Assembly (NCBI GenBank): GCA_039916305.1
Contig: JBDSLR010000018.1
Span: forward strand, 86,960-150,959
DNA from: JACMLD01 sp039916305
Lineage (GTDB): Bacteria; Bacteroidota; Bacteroidia; Chitinophagales; Chitinophagaceae
DNA: 64,000 nucleotides
Direction: 5' to 3'
In this document: piece after piece, positions 8,945 through 17,659 of the stretch
Layout: every line of letters starts with the position of its first letter
Numbering within the stretch: position 1 is the stretch's first letter
Program-made: the position numbers and the translations under genes
Notes under the pieces: generated by a model
Told to the model about the DNA's origin: nothing
What the model saw: the letters and a program-made list of their open reading frames with translations, nothing else
Databases searched by the model: none

Positions 8945-9367
8945 TTACAGGTGTTCCAGTTGCATGCGGGTATTGGTAAGCAACCTGTATTGTGCTTCAA
9001 TGATGGCCAGTAAGTGTTTTGGAAGGTCCCTGATTTCAGCCAGCGTGTTTTTATACCATTTTAAAATAGTGGCTTCTATCGTTTTGATCGATGCAAGAAT
9101 TTTAACCGCCGTTTTTTTGCCGTGCAGCAAGTGAGCGAAAGTTGCATCCGACCCCTGCAGCTGCCGGCTATCTGTAGATTCCTGTCCATTCATCAGGAGA
9201 TATAGTTGATGGATATTGGCTTCACTTTCATCAGCCCTTGCATTATAGAAATCTTTAAAACTTTCTTCACTGGTTAAAAACGCTGCCTGCTCGTAAGACA
9301 TCATGCGCTGGTAATTGGCGTTAATAAGAAATTGTATATTCTTGTCGGGGATAGTGCTGTGCTGCAT
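8945..9367 (-). CDS. Four-helix-bundle protein, DUF2383-like
   Basis: A 140-residue protein that is almost entirely helical with regularly spaced Glu/His/Tyr, such as RMMSYEQAAFL and DESEANIHQLYLLM, resembling the ferritin-like DUF2383 / PA2169-type bundle proteins associated with stress responses. No signal peptide or membrane segment is seen. Whether it binds metal is unclear, because a clear pair of ExxH motifs is not evident. It stands alone, convergent with the AraC gene and divergent from the sugar isomerase. The family call is by overall pattern and is moderate in certainty; otherwise it is a conserved hypothetical protein. Confidence 0.6.
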   Translation of the reverse strand: MQHSTIPDKNIQFLINANYQRMMSYEQAAFLTSEESFKDFYNARADESEANIHQLYLLMNGQESTDSRQLQGSDATFAHLLHGKKTAVKILASIKTIEATILKWYKNTLAEIRDLPKHLLAIIEAQYRLLTNTRMQLEHL

Positions 9368-9613
9368 AAAATTTTTGTTGATTGTTAAGCAATGGTGTAA
9401 TATCTATAGATAAATTTCATGCCATCCGGAAAACGGTACTGCCGACGCCGTAAAAGCTTAATATAGGGGATTAGATTCCACAAATAGACATTGAGTTAAC
9501 AGATTGGGTAAACGGTGCTGCCAAAAATATTCTGGCTTTATTTTAACCGCGTGATGATAAATTATTGACGGAGCAAATTAATTTGAGACATCTCCCGGCC
9601 GGTAAGCAAAAAA

Positions 9614-9640
9614 AATTGTACTTTAAAGCATCGTACAATT
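9614..9640. promoter_or_regulatory. Operator-like inverted repeat before the sugar isomerase
   Basis: A perfect 8-bp inverted repeat AATTGTAC (9614-9621) / GTACAATT (9633-9640) with an 11-bp spacer sits 12 bp before the ATG at 9653 and overlaps a TACTTTAA sequence like a -7 box. It may be a repressor operator or a small leader hairpin. Confidence 0.4.
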
Positions 9641-9652
9641 AAAAAAATTACT

Positions 9653-10549
9653 ATGCCGGCACACATCAGCAGGAGAACATTTTTAATGCAGGGAACAATG
9701 GCTACGGCCGCGTTGGCAACCAGCGCATGGCCATCCGGCAGCCAATTAAAAATCGGGTACGCCGCCATTACATGGGGAGACAGTATTCCGCAGGCGATAC
9801 AGGACATTACATCCGCAGGTTACAAAGGCATACAATTGCGCTCAAATGCTGTTGCACAATTTGGCAACAGGCAAGCGGAACTGCTGTCTATGCTTGAACA
9901 ACAACATTTACCCCTGGTGATGTTTTCCAGTGGCAATGCCAATATCAATACAGGCGATGACGAAGCAGTGATAAAAATGCATACAGACAATGCAAGGTTT
10001 GTGTACTCACTGAAAGGCAGTGATATGCAGGTCACCAATTCATCCAGGCCAAAACAAGGCAACCCCACAAAGGAAGATTTGCAGAAATTTGGGAAATTGC
10101 TCAATGAGATTGGTAAAAGAACGGCTGACCTGGGTGTTACTACCAACTACCATAACCACATGGCACAATTGGGTGAGACGCCCGGCGAAGTGGCCACCAT
10201 TCTTGATAGTTGTGATAACCGGAATGTGAGGCTGTTGCTGGACATTGCCCATTACCAGCAAGGGGGAGGCAATCCGGTAGAAGCTATTAGCCAATACAGG
10301 GAAAGAATAAAGAATATACACCTGAAAGATGTTCGCCCGTTACAGGGGGAAGATGCAAAACGCTACCAGTTTGTTGAACTGGGGCAGGGTACGGTAGATC
10401 TACCCGGTGTTTTTAAAGCACTAAACAATATTAATTTTAAAGGATGGGGTATTGTGGAACTGGACGCTGTGCCCGCAAAAGATAAAACTCCTTTGCAATG
10501 TGCAAATACTTCGAAAGCCTACCTCGAAAGTATCGGCGTGAAAATATAA
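9653..10549 (+). CDS. Tat-exported sugar phosphate isomerase/epimerase-like TIM barrel
   Basis: Protein of 298 residues in the AP-endonuclease-2 / xylose-isomerase-like TIM-barrel superfamily. The N-terminus carries a twin-arginine motif (SRRTFL, residues 6-11) and a hydrophobic Ala-rich stretch, so export by Tat is likely. Barrel features include ITWGDSIPQAI near residue 40, the metal-site strands TNYHNHM, LLLDIAHYQQ and IHLKDVRP, and a final GWGIVELD with the last acidic ligand. Members act as sugar isomerases, epimerases or keto-sugar enzymes; the name does not prove a phosphorylated substrate, and a periplasmic enzyme would act on free sugars. Possible functional link to the GMC dehydrogenase and DUF1080 genes further along. 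Confidence 0.85.
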   Translation: MPAHISRRTFLMQGTMATAALATSAWPSGSQLKIGYAAITWGDSIPQAIQDITSAGYKGIQLRSNAVAQFGNRQAELLSMLEQQHLPLVMFSSGNANINTGDDEAVIKMHTDNARFVYSLKGSDMQVTNSSRPKQGNPTKEDLQKFGKLLNEIGKRTADLGVTTNYHNHMAQLGETPGEVATILDSCDNRNVRLLLDIAHYQQGGGNPVEAISQYRERIKNIHLKDVRPLQGEDAKRYQFVELGQGTVDLPGVFKALNNINFKGWGIVELDAVPAKDKTPLQCANTSKAYLESIGVKI

Positions 10550-10894
10550 AAGCATACGGGCAATTTTCCTGCAAAGTTTATGTAACGATTCAATGATCTG
10601 ATGGAAGCTTTTGTTCGTTGGTTACGGTTGCAGGGGCGGATGATACGCGTTGACCGCTCCATACAAAAGAAAGCGCGTTTATTTAATTACAGCCGGATAC
10701 CCTGTTTGGGGTATTTTTTTTTTACATGGTTCGTCGTAATATTAACCACTCCGGCTACTGTAGTAATATCGTTACTGGCAGGTACGGGAACAGTCTGTGT
10801 AATACAATACAGTGTATTTGATAGTTACACCTTCGTTCATACCTATAAAATTCTGTTAGCAGGCAGTTTACATTTAACCTTTAAAATAAAAAGT
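10550..10894. other. 345-bp gap before the tail-tube gene
   Basis: The frame of the downstream gene stays open back to 10601, but its 98 codons give no family resemblance and begin inside an ordinary intergenic stretch. A TACATTTA sequence (10869-10876), one base from the -7 consensus, lies 18 bp before the chosen ATG at 10895. I see no other gene or RNA. Confidence 0.5.
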
Positions 10895-11419
10895 ATGGCA
10901 CAGTTTACAGTAAATCCGGACCGCTTCGACCCCTACAAAAATTTCAAGTTCCGGGTTAAATGGGATGGCAAATACCTGGCCGGCGTAAGTAAAGTGAGCG
11001 GACTTAAAAGAACCACAGAAGTGGTGGAATTCCGGGAGGGTGGCGATCCATCCACGAGCCGGAAAGCACCGGGACGTACAAAATATGAGCCCATCATCAT
11101 AGAACGCGGCGTTACGCACGATCCGGAGTTTGAAAGATGGGCCAATAAAGTCTGGAACTTTGGTGCCGGTCTGGGCGTGGAAGTTTCACTGAAAGATTTT
11201 CGCAAGGATATTATTATTGAATTATATAATGAAGCGGGGCAGTTGGCCATAGCCTATAAAGTTTTCCGCTGCTGGGTATCAGAATACCAGGCCCTGCCAG
11301 AGCTGGATGCCAACGCCAATGGGGTGGCCATCCAGTATGTCAAACTTGAAAATGAAGGCTGGGAGAGAGATTATGAAGTTATTGAACCTGCGGAACCCTC
11401 TTATACAGAACCTAAATAA
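10895..11419 (+). CDS. Orphan contractile-tail tube protein (T4 gp19 / eCIS Pvc1-like)
   Basis: A 174-residue protein of the phage tail tube family that also supplies the inner tube of extracellular contractile injection systems. Recognisable elements in order are FKFRVKWDGKYLAGVSKVSGL (residues about 17-37, here shortened in reading to FRVKWDG and VSKVSGL), EVVEFREGGDPS, GRTKYEPIIIERGVT, FERWANKVW and the C-terminal VAIQYVKLENEGWER. Length equals the usual 145-180. The start at 10895 matches the family N-terminus and has an A-rich leader. No sheath, baseplate, spike, AAA+ or terminator-cap gene exists anywhere in the window, so the gene is isolated. A strong terminator follows 15 bp downstream. 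Either a remnant, or a tube protein working with machinery encoded elsewhere. Confidence 0.85.
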   Translation: MAQFTVNPDRFDPYKNFKFRVKWDGKYLAGVSKVSGLKRTTEVVEFREGGDPSTSRKAPGRTKYEPIIIERGVTHDPEFERWANKVWNFGAGLGVEVSLKDFRKDIIIELYNEAGQLAIAYKVFRCWVSEYQALPELDANANGVAIQYVKLENEGWERDYEVIEPAEPSYTEPK

Positions 11420-11433
11420 TTTCCCTGTAACAT

Positions 11434-11465
11434 AAAAAAGGAGAAGGTAAAAGCTCTCCTTTTTT
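11434..11465 (+). terminator. Rho-independent terminator of the tail-tube gene
   Basis: Perfect 11-bp stem AAAAAAGGAGA (11434-11444) / TCTCCTTTTTT (11455-11465), 10-nt loop, with the T run forming part of the stem; 15 bp after the stop codon. Confidence 0.88.
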
Positions 11466-11567
11466 ATTATAAAGATTGTTATCTGTGCAGCAGCCCTTTT
11501 CATTTCATTTGCGATGGCCAGTGCTGCGTTAGTAAATGGTGAGCAGCCACAAGCCTCCGTCAATCCA

Positions 11568-11575
11568 TATCTTTG
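11568..11575 (+). promoter_or_regulatory. -7 promoter box of the Na+/H+ antiporter
   Basis: TATCTTTG matches TAnnTTTG exactly and ends 29 bp before the ATG at 11605. It also argues that the upstream in-frame codons from 11536 are not translated. No clear -33 box is seen. Confidence 0.5.
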
Positions 11576-11604
11576 GGCATTGTGTTAATCAACAACCAAT
11601 CAAC

Positions 11605-13176
11605 ATGCTGCACAATTTCCCTTTTTACCTCTGCCTTATTGTAGCCATTGTATTGCTGGTAATGCTGGCCAATAAAATGAAAATCGCTTACCCGGTATTA
11701 CTGGTAGTGGCCGGATTGGCTATCAGTTTTATTCCGGGTATTCCGGTAATGCACATTGATCCGGAGTTAATTTTTATCATCTTCCTTCCCCCCTTATTAT
11801 ATGATGCGGCCTGGGCCATATCCTGGAAAGAACTGTGGCGCTGGCGGCGTATCATCAGCAGCTTTGCATTTTTAGTAGTATTTCTAACGGCAATGTCTGT
11901 TGCATTTGTGGCCAACCATTTTATTCCGGGCTTTTCGCTGGCATTGGGTTTTTTGCTGGGAGGTATTGTCTCTCCACCCGATGCAGTAAGTGCTGGTGCC
12001 ATTTTGAAATTTGTAAAAATACCGAGGGCGCTGCAATCCATACTGGAAGGCGAAAGTTTGTTGAATGATGCTTCATCGCTAATTATTTTCCGGTTTGCAC
12101 TGATAGCAGTAAGCACAGGGCAATTTGTATGGCAGCAGGCCGCACTGAGTTTTGGATGGATGCTGCTGGGCGGCGTTGGCATTGGATTGCTGATTGGATG
12201 GATTTTTATGAAAGCACATAAATATTTGCCTACCGATGCTAATACTGATATAGTGCTTAGCATTGTAGCACCTTATATAATGTATATTGTTGCAGAAGAA
12301 GTGCACAGCTCAGGCGTACTGGCCGTGGTAAGCGGTGGTTTACTTTTGTCTACTCACCGGCATTCTTTTTTAAGCAGCAGTTCCCGTTTACGGGGCTTTA
12401 ATGTCTGGGAAAGTCTTTGTTTTGTACTGAATGGCCTGGTGTTTTTGATCATCGGGCTTGAATTGCCCGAAATCATGGCAGGGCTGGAGGGTGTAAGCAT
12501 TGGTTCGGCCATTGGCTATGGGGTGCTCATTACGGGTGTATTAATTGTTGGCCGGATACTATCCTGTTATGGTGCGGTAGTTGTTACACTGGTGGCCCGT
12601 AATTTTATAAAGGTGGCGGATACCCGTAATCCAGGTTACAAAGGCCCGTTCATATTAGGCTGGACCGGAATGCGTGGCGTGGTGTCACTGGCAGCTGCTT
12701 TATCAATACCTGTGCAGCTTGGTAACCACCAGCCATTTCCCCACCGTCACCTCATCATGTTCATCACTTTCATTGTTATCCTGCTTACACTATTGGTGCA
12801 GGGGCTCACATTGCCCTATTTCATCAGGAAAATAAAACTGCGCAATGTTGACGACCGGTCCGAAGAAGACATGGACAACCAGCTAAAACAAGAGTTGGCT
12901 GAATACGCCCTGTTACATGTAAGAACGCATTACAGCGAGCAGTTAAATAGCCTGCCGGTATTGCAGCAAATGGTCAGTAAATGGGAATATGGCAGCAGTA
13001 TGGCCAACAATGAACAAATGGCAGCGGAAAGCAAGGCTGTTTACCTGGCTGTCTTAAACCAGCAGCGGATATGGCTGCTGAAAAAAAACAAAGCAGATAA
13101 AATGCTGGATGAAGAGATTGTGCGCAGGCACCTGCAAAAATTGGATTTGGAAGAAGAGAAACTGCGTTTTTTATAA
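11605..13176 (+). CDS. CPA1-family Na+/H+ antiporter
   Basis: Inner-membrane cation/proton antiporter of 523 residues: about 12 membrane helices over residues 1-410 followed by a hydrophilic cytoplasmic tail (about 420-523). Family motifs are visible: the acidic pair region in FLLGGIVSPPDAVSAGAIL, ESLLNDASSLIIFR around the ion-binding Asn-Asp, and GWTGMRGVVSLAAAL near helix 11. It exports Na+ (or K+) in exchange for protons and supports pH and salt homeostasis. Start taken at the Met (MLHNFPFY) that opens the first helix; a promoter-like TATCTTTG lies in the sequence upstream. Monocistronic and convergent with the dienelactone hydrolase gene. Confidence 0.92.
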   Translation: MLHNFPFYLCLIVAIVLLVMLANKMKIAYPVLLVVAGLAISFIPGIPVMHIDPELIFIIFLPPLLYDAAWAISWKELWRWRRIISSFAFLVVFLTAMSVAFVANHFIPGFSLALGFLLGGIVSPPDAVSAGAILKFVKIPRALQSILEGESLLNDASSLIIFRFALIAVSTGQFVWQQAALSFGWMLLGGVGIGLLIGWIFMKAHKYLPTDANTDIVLSIVAPYIMYIVAEEVHSSGVLAVVSGGLLLSTHRHSFLSSSSRLRGFNVWESLCFVLNGLVFLIIGLELPEIMAGLEGVSIGSAIGYGVLITGVLIVGRILSCYGAVVVTLVARNFIKVADTRNPGYKGPFILGWTGMRGVVSLAAALSIPVQLGNHQPFPHRHLIMFITFIVILLTLLVQGLTLPYFIRKIKLRNVDDRSEEDMDNQLKQELAEYALLHVRTHYSEQLNSLPVLQQMVSKWEYGSSMANNEQMAAESKAVYLAVLNQQRIWLLKKNKADKMLDEEIVRRHLQKLDLEEEKLRFL

Positions 13177-13199
13177 GACGCTGTTCTTACATTATTAAA

Positions 13200-13252
13200 A
13201 GCCGCAGGCACGCAGGTTAATTATTTTTTCAGCAATCTGCGCAACTGCGGCT
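13200..13252. repeat. Imperfect inverted repeat between convergent genes
   Basis: Left arm 13200-13215 (AGCCGCAGGCACGCAG) and right arm 13237-13252 (CTGCGCAACTGCGGCT) pair at 13 of 16 positions. It includes the ATCTGCG core found in other gaps of this window. A shared transcription terminator is possible, but a T run is lacking. Confidence 0.5.
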
Positions 13253-13366
13253 CCGTTCTTTGGGGCGGACCGCTGATTTGGCCGATCGATTTTATGTGAG
13301 TTACTGCCGTGCAATTATTGTACGCTAAATATAATAACAAAAGGATGTTTTGCTCACCCCTTTGTA

Positions 13367-14254
13367 TTATTGTAATTTTTCTTTGAAAAAGTCAATAGTG
13401 CGTTGCCATGCAAGCTCAGCAGCAGCTTTGTCGTAACGGGGCGTGGTATCATTGTGAAAGCCATGGTTTACATTTGGATAGATATAAGCCGTGTACATTT
13501 TATTATTGGCTTTTAACGCAGTTTCATAAGCCGGCCAGCCTTCATTAACACGGGTATCAAGGCCAGCGTAATGCAGCAGCAGCGGCGCTTTTATGTTGGG
13601 CACATCCGAAGCCTGGGGCTGGCCACCGTAAAACGGTACAGCCGCGGCCAGGCCGGGAATGCGAACGGCCATCATATTGGCAATGCCGCCACCAAAACAA
13701 AAACCAACCACGCCCACTTTGCCGTTGCAGTCTTTTTGTTTTACCAGGTAATCATAGGCCGCTACAAAGTCTTCCTGCATTTCATTCCTGTCGCGTTTGC
13801 CCTGCAGTTCGCGTCCTTTATCATCATCACCCGGGTAACCGCCCAATGGCGTTAATGCATCCGGGGCAAGGGATACAAACCCGGCAAGGGCAGCTCTCCT
13901 GGCCACGTCTTCTATATGCGGGTTGAGGCCGCGGTTTTCATGCACTACTACAATACCGCCCAGCTTTTTTTGATTACCTGCAGGCATTGACAGCAGCGCT
14001 TTGATAGTGCCTGCTCCTTTTGGCGACGGGTAATTGATATAGCCTGATTGAATACGGGGATCATCTGCATGCACCTGGATAGCGCCTTCGTAATCGGGCA
14101 TCATAAAACTCATGAGTGATGCTATTGTGATACCACCCACCGCATACGTAGCGAGTTTTTGCATAAAGTCGCGCCTGTTTACACGGTTGTGCGCATAGTC
14201 ATCATATAAATCAAATACTTCCTGTTTAATATCTTCTTTCTTTATGTTGTCCAT
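13367..14254 (-). CDS. Dienelactone hydrolase-family enzyme (YghX-like)
   Basis: Alpha/beta hydrolase of 295 residues. The catalytic triad of dienelactone hydrolases is present: Cys186 in GFCFGGG, Asp233 in AGLDTRVN and His264 in NHGFHND; the substrate-binding VVHENRGLNPHIEDVARR is at about 103-120. The N-terminus has NRRDFM (residues 26-31) followed by a hydrophobic stretch (34-52), a Tat-like signal or anchor as in the YghX group. The natural substrate is unknown; a lactone or ester is likely. It stands alone, transcribed towards the antiporter gene. A TAACTTTA sequence about 30 bp before the ATG is a possible -7 box. Confidence 0.9.
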   Translation of the reverse strand: MDNIKKEDIKQEVFDLYDDYAHNRVNRRDFMQKLATYAVGGITIASLMSFMMPDYEGAIQVHADDPRIQSGYINYPSPKGAGTIKALLSMPAGNQKKLGGIVVVHENRGLNPHIEDVARRAALAGFVSLAPDALTPLGGYPGDDDKGRELQGKRDRNEMQEDFVAAYDYLVKQKDCNGKVGVVGFCFGGGIANMMAVRIPGLAAAVPFYGGQPQASDVPNIKAPLLLHYAGLDTRVNEGWPAYETALKANNKMYTAYIYPNVNHGFHNDTTPRYDKAAAELAWQRTIDFFKEKLQ

Positions 14255-14390
14255 AACGGATTACTTTTTGCTGTTTACTAAAGTTAAGGAATTGTGCTGC
14301 AATTAAAAACAAGGGACTAAGCGCCAGACACTTAGCTTTAAATGGATTATTTGTTGATATTTTTTAAAAGATGAGCCGCCGGATTATTCT

Positions 14391-16583
14391 TTACTCACTT
14401 ACCAGTTTCCATACAAAACAGGTTCCATCTTTTCTATCGGGCCTTGTGCCTGCTGCATCTGCCGAACAAAGGCTTTTTGCAGCGGGGTCAGCAAACAGGT
14501 ATCTGTGCGTGGCCAGGGACATCAGCATCAGGTCTCCCTGCAGCATATCCTGCCATTGAAACAAAGAGGCATCACCCTGCTCTTCTTTTTCAATTCTTAC
14601 TTCCGCCATCAACCCTGTATGTTTTACTGTTACAAAACCATGGCCGGCTTCCGACTGCAAAGCAACACGACCCTTGCCGCGGTCGAGCAGCCTGAAACGC
14701 CCGGCATTGCCTGCAGCCAATGGATCACTTGGGGCAACAGGGCGTACAAAACCTTTCCAGTTTGCAAGGATGGTGCCGTCAGCAAGGCTGGTAAGTCTAA
14801 TGCTTTTTCCATAGGGGATGACCTTTGTTAAACCACGCGGACGCGGTTCATCAACAATAAAATTATTAAAATCAGCATAGCCGCCATCGGTACTATCAGT
14901 ATTAAAATTAAACAGGCAGAAACGCACCCCCTGGAAAGTTTTCAGTGAATAAGGCATCACTGTTGTATCGCCCAGCAATTGAAAAACGGAGCCATCTGTA
15001 CTGTAACTAAAGCGGGCTTTCTCCGTAACAAAATCAGCATATACGCGCAACCAGATGCGGGAAACAGGCAGGATGCTACTGCTCATTTTACCAGTTTGCT
15101 GATCAAAATGCATCACTTCGGAACTGTCGCCCCGTTTGCTGACGCCTATCCAGCTGTAGGGAACATTCAGCAGGGCAAGCCCGGCGCGGTCCCCGCCTTT
15201 TAAATGCCTGGCTTCAACTTCGGTGGTAACAACAGATTCCGGACCAACAGCCCGCTGCGTAAGAGAATTGCGCGCACTCCAGAAATCCCTGGCGGGCAAA
15301 GACTGCAGTCTCAGGTAACCATTATTGTTAGTAAGCGACCATTTTGTATCATCCGGTACGTGGTTCCATTGCCATACCGGTTTAAGGATGGTGCCTGTAA
15401 ACTCATCCGATCGTTCATAAGGTGCATGTGGTGGCGCACTAAAACCAGTATTGGGTTTTATCCAGGTGCGGGGAGATCTTGTTAAATTTCCTGGCAGGCC
15501 AAAATAGGGCCAGCCGTTTTGCCAGGTCACCGGAGACAGGCAGGTAAGCCGGCCCACTGCATTATAATCCATCATTGACCATCCCCACCATTCGCCTGTC
15601 TGCGTCTGAACAATGCCGCCCTGGTGCATGGGTACACAGCCAACATAATTTTCTACCGGTGCAATTAAAGCATAAGGGGGCCCGCTTCTTGTATCTTTTA
15701 CCCGCCAACCCGTTCCTATACCCAGGCTTTCCTCTGCGCTCATTACATTAATTTCATACGGACCAGTTGGTTTATCAGACCGCAGGCAAACCTGGTAACA
15801 AAGCGGGTCATAATTGGTATTGGTGATATAATACTTGTTGTCAATTTTATAAAAATGACATCCTTCGCCAGCACCACTTGCTTTTGAAACCATCACCTGT
15901 TCTGTGCCGGGTTTGATATCCATTAGATCACTGGTAAGTTCTGCTATTTTTAGTTCATCATACCCCCAGATTACATACACTTTGCCATCATCGTCAAAAA
16001 GCACCGATAGATCATGAAAAGATTTTTTCATGGCAGTTTGTATCCAGGGGCCTTTGGGGTTTGTGGCGGTAAAAACCTGGGTTGTTTGCCCGTTTACATT
16101 ACTGAATATGTAAAATTTCCCCTTGTAATACCGGAAGCAGGGCGCCCATATACCCTGGCCGTAAATACTTTTTCCATTTTCTAAGCGGTACGCTGGCCCA
16201 AGATCAAGGCGGTTAACTGCATAGGTAAGAAAAGTCCAGTTTACCAAATCTTTTGAATGCAGTATCGGGAGCCCCGGCATGGCGTGCATGGTAGTGCCGG
16301 TAAGATAATAATCATCTGCCACCCGGATTAAATCAGGATCAGAAAATTCATCATAGAAGAGCGGATTGGTAAAAGTGCCATTCCCATTATCAGCAGTCCA
16401 TGTGGGCCAATTAATATTTGACACCGGTTCCATTTTCATTGCCGGGCCTGGCTTTTTTATCCGTGGTTGCTGCGCGTTGGTTATAATTGTTACTGCCAGC
16501 AATAAAGCCAGCCAACAAAACTTTGCTAATCTGGTATTATCAGCTGTTGGGTGCATGGTCTTAATTAGCCGGGGGTAAAACAT
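14391..16583 (-). CDS. Exported GH43 glycosidase with C-terminal beta-trefoil
   Basis: Secreted or periplasmic glycoside hydrolase of 730 residues. A signal peptide ending near NAQQ (about residue 39) is followed by a five-bladed GH43 propeller (about 60-375): catalytic base Asp in DEFSDPDLIR, the pKa-setting Asp in SVLFDDDGKVYVIWGYD and the acid Glu in GAGEGCHFYK. A beta-sandwich of the beta-xylosidase C-terminal type follows (about 385-585), then a beta-trefoil of fascin or ricin type (about 590-728). Probably removes xylose or arabinose from plant polysaccharide. No SusC/SusD genes are nearby, so it is not in a typical polysaccharide utilisation locus. Met1 was chosen for its A-rich leader; Met10 (16556) is the alternative. 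Confidence 0.9.
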   Translation of the reverse strand: MFYPRLIKTMHPTADNTRLAKFCWLALLLAVTIITNAQQPRIKKPGPAMKMEPVSNINWPTWTADNGNGTFTNPLFYDEFSDPDLIRVADDYYLTGTTMHAMPGLPILHSKDLVNWTFLTYAVNRLDLGPAYRLENGKSIYGQGIWAPCFRYYKGKFYIFSNVNGQTTQVFTATNPKGPWIQTAMKKSFHDLSVLFDDDGKVYVIWGYDELKIAELTSDLMDIKPGTEQVMVSKASGAGEGCHFYKIDNKYYITNTNYDPLCYQVCLRSDKPTGPYEINVMSAEESLGIGTGWRVKDTRSGPPYALIAPVENYVGCVPMHQGGIVQTQTGEWWGWSMMDYNAVGRLTCLSPVTWQNGWPYFGLPGNLTRSPRTWIKPNTGFSAPPHAPYERSDEFTGTILKPVWQWNHVPDDTKWSLTNNNGYLRLQSLPARDFWSARNSLTQRAVGPESVVTTEVEARHLKGGDRAGLALLNVPYSWIGVSKRGDSSEVMHFDQQTGKMSSSILPVSRIWLRVYADFVTEKARFSYSTDGSVFQLLGDTTVMPYSLKTFQGVRFCLFNFNTDSTDGGYADFNNFIVDEPRPRGLTKVIPYGKSIRLTSLADGTILANWKGFVRPVAPSDPLAAGNAGRFRLLDRGKGRVALQSEAGHGFVTVKHTGLMAEVRIEKEEQGDASLFQWQDMLQGDLMLMSLATHRYLFADPAAKSLCSADAAGTRPDRKDGTCFVWKLVSE

Positions 16584-16656
16584 TTTCTTTTAATTTTTTG
16601 ACAGACTTATCTAAGTATACGGGAATAAGAACAACTCATTTTTCAGTACTCATCTA

Positions 16657-17646
16657 TTAAAATCTATAACCTCTTAAAAATTCATCTGTCTGCATTTTCT
16701 TTTTGCCTTCTAACTGAATAGCAATTGCATGTATATAACCATCTGCGGCGGCAAATTTTAAATAGGTTTTATTATCCGTCAGGTATTCACCTGCAGGTAC
16801 AGAAGGGGGGACGGTTTCTTTTTTAGCAGCGTAAATTTTCAGGGTTTTATTTTGTAAGAATGTAAATGCAGCCGGAAAGGGGGAGAGACCCCTTATCAGG
16901 TTATAGATTTCTGCTACCGGTTTACTCCAGTCTATTTTGCCGGTTTCTGTAAAAATTTTGGGAGCATGTTGTAGTCCCTGGCCGTCAATAGTCGTTTGCC
17001 CGATTACAAGTAACTGTGGCTTTTCCTGCAGGCTGCCGTCTGTTAATCCATTGATTGTTTTTACCAGCAGTGCCGCGCCAATTTCTTTCATTTTGTCATG
17101 CACATCGCCTGCTGTTTCATCTTCGCCAACAGCAAAACTTTCCTGCAATAAAATATTACCTGTGTCAATGGCATGCTGCAACTTAAAAGTGGTAACGCCC
17201 GTCTCTTTTTCTCCATTAATTACGGCCCAGTTTATGGGTGCTGCACCGCGGTATTGGGGCAACAGAGAACCATGTAAATTAATGGTACCCCTCGGGGGCA
17301 TGTTCCAAACTATTTCGGGCAGCATCCGGAAAGCTACCACTACCTGTATGTCTGCGTTCAATGCTTGCAACTCTTCAACAAATAAAGGATTTTTCAATTT
17401 CTCCGGTTGTAATACGTGCAATCCTTTTTCAACCGCATATTTTTTTACGGCGCTTTCAGTAAGTTTCATGCCACGGCCGGCAGGTTTATCCGGTGCGGTA
17501 ATAACGCCCACAATATTAAAACCTGCATTCACCAGGGCATCCAGGGAGGCTACTGCAAATTCTGGCGTGCCCATAAACACAAGCCGCAATTTGGAACTGG
17601 CAATTTGGGATGACGCAACAGCTGGATCGCTTGTATTTTTTTCCAT
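16657..17646 (-). CDS. fmt: Methionyl-tRNA formyltransferase
   Basis: Formylates initiator Met-tRNA using 10-formyl-tetrahydrofolate. The formyltransferase domain (about 20-205) shows VFMGTPEFA, the catalytic Asn-His region NLHGSLLPQYRGAAPI and TGVTTFKLQHAIDTGNIL; the C-terminal OB-like tRNA-binding domain follows to residue 329. The predicted N-terminus is about 19 residues longer than usual (MEKNTSDPAVASSQIASSK). A TTG codon at 17589 would give MRLVFMGTPEFA, exactly the normal family start, but the ATG at 17646 lies only 13 bp after the stop of the upstream namZ-like gene and may be used. Which start is real is open. Confidence 0.96.
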   Translation of the reverse strand: MEKNTSDPAVASSQIASSKLRLVFMGTPEFAVASLDALVNAGFNIVGVITAPDKPAGRGMKLTESAVKKYAVEKGLHVLQPEKLKNPLFVEELQALNADIQVVVAFRMLPEIVWNMPPRGTINLHGSLLPQYRGAAPINWAVINGEKETGVTTFKLQHAIDTGNILLQESFAVGEDETAGDVHDKMKEIGAALLVKTINGLTDGSLQEKPQLLVIGQTTIDGQGLQHAPKIFTETGKIDWSKPVAEIYNLIRGLSPFPAAFTFLQNKTLKIYAAKKETVPPSVPAGEYLTDNKTYLKFAAADGYIHAIAIQLEGKKKMQTDEFLRGYRF

Positions 17647-17659
17647 TTTATTTTTATAC

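Noticed and set aside
9431..9522. Direct repeat AAACGGT(A/G)CTGCC at 9431-9443 and 9510-9522
   Set aside because: Only two copies of 13 bp with one mismatch; no associated structure or gene.
10601..10894. 98 in-frame codons upstream of the tail-tube gene, possible N-terminal extension
   Set aside because: The family protein begins at the Met at 10895 with an A-rich leader; the upstream codons show no family resemblance and lie in ordinary intergenic sequence.
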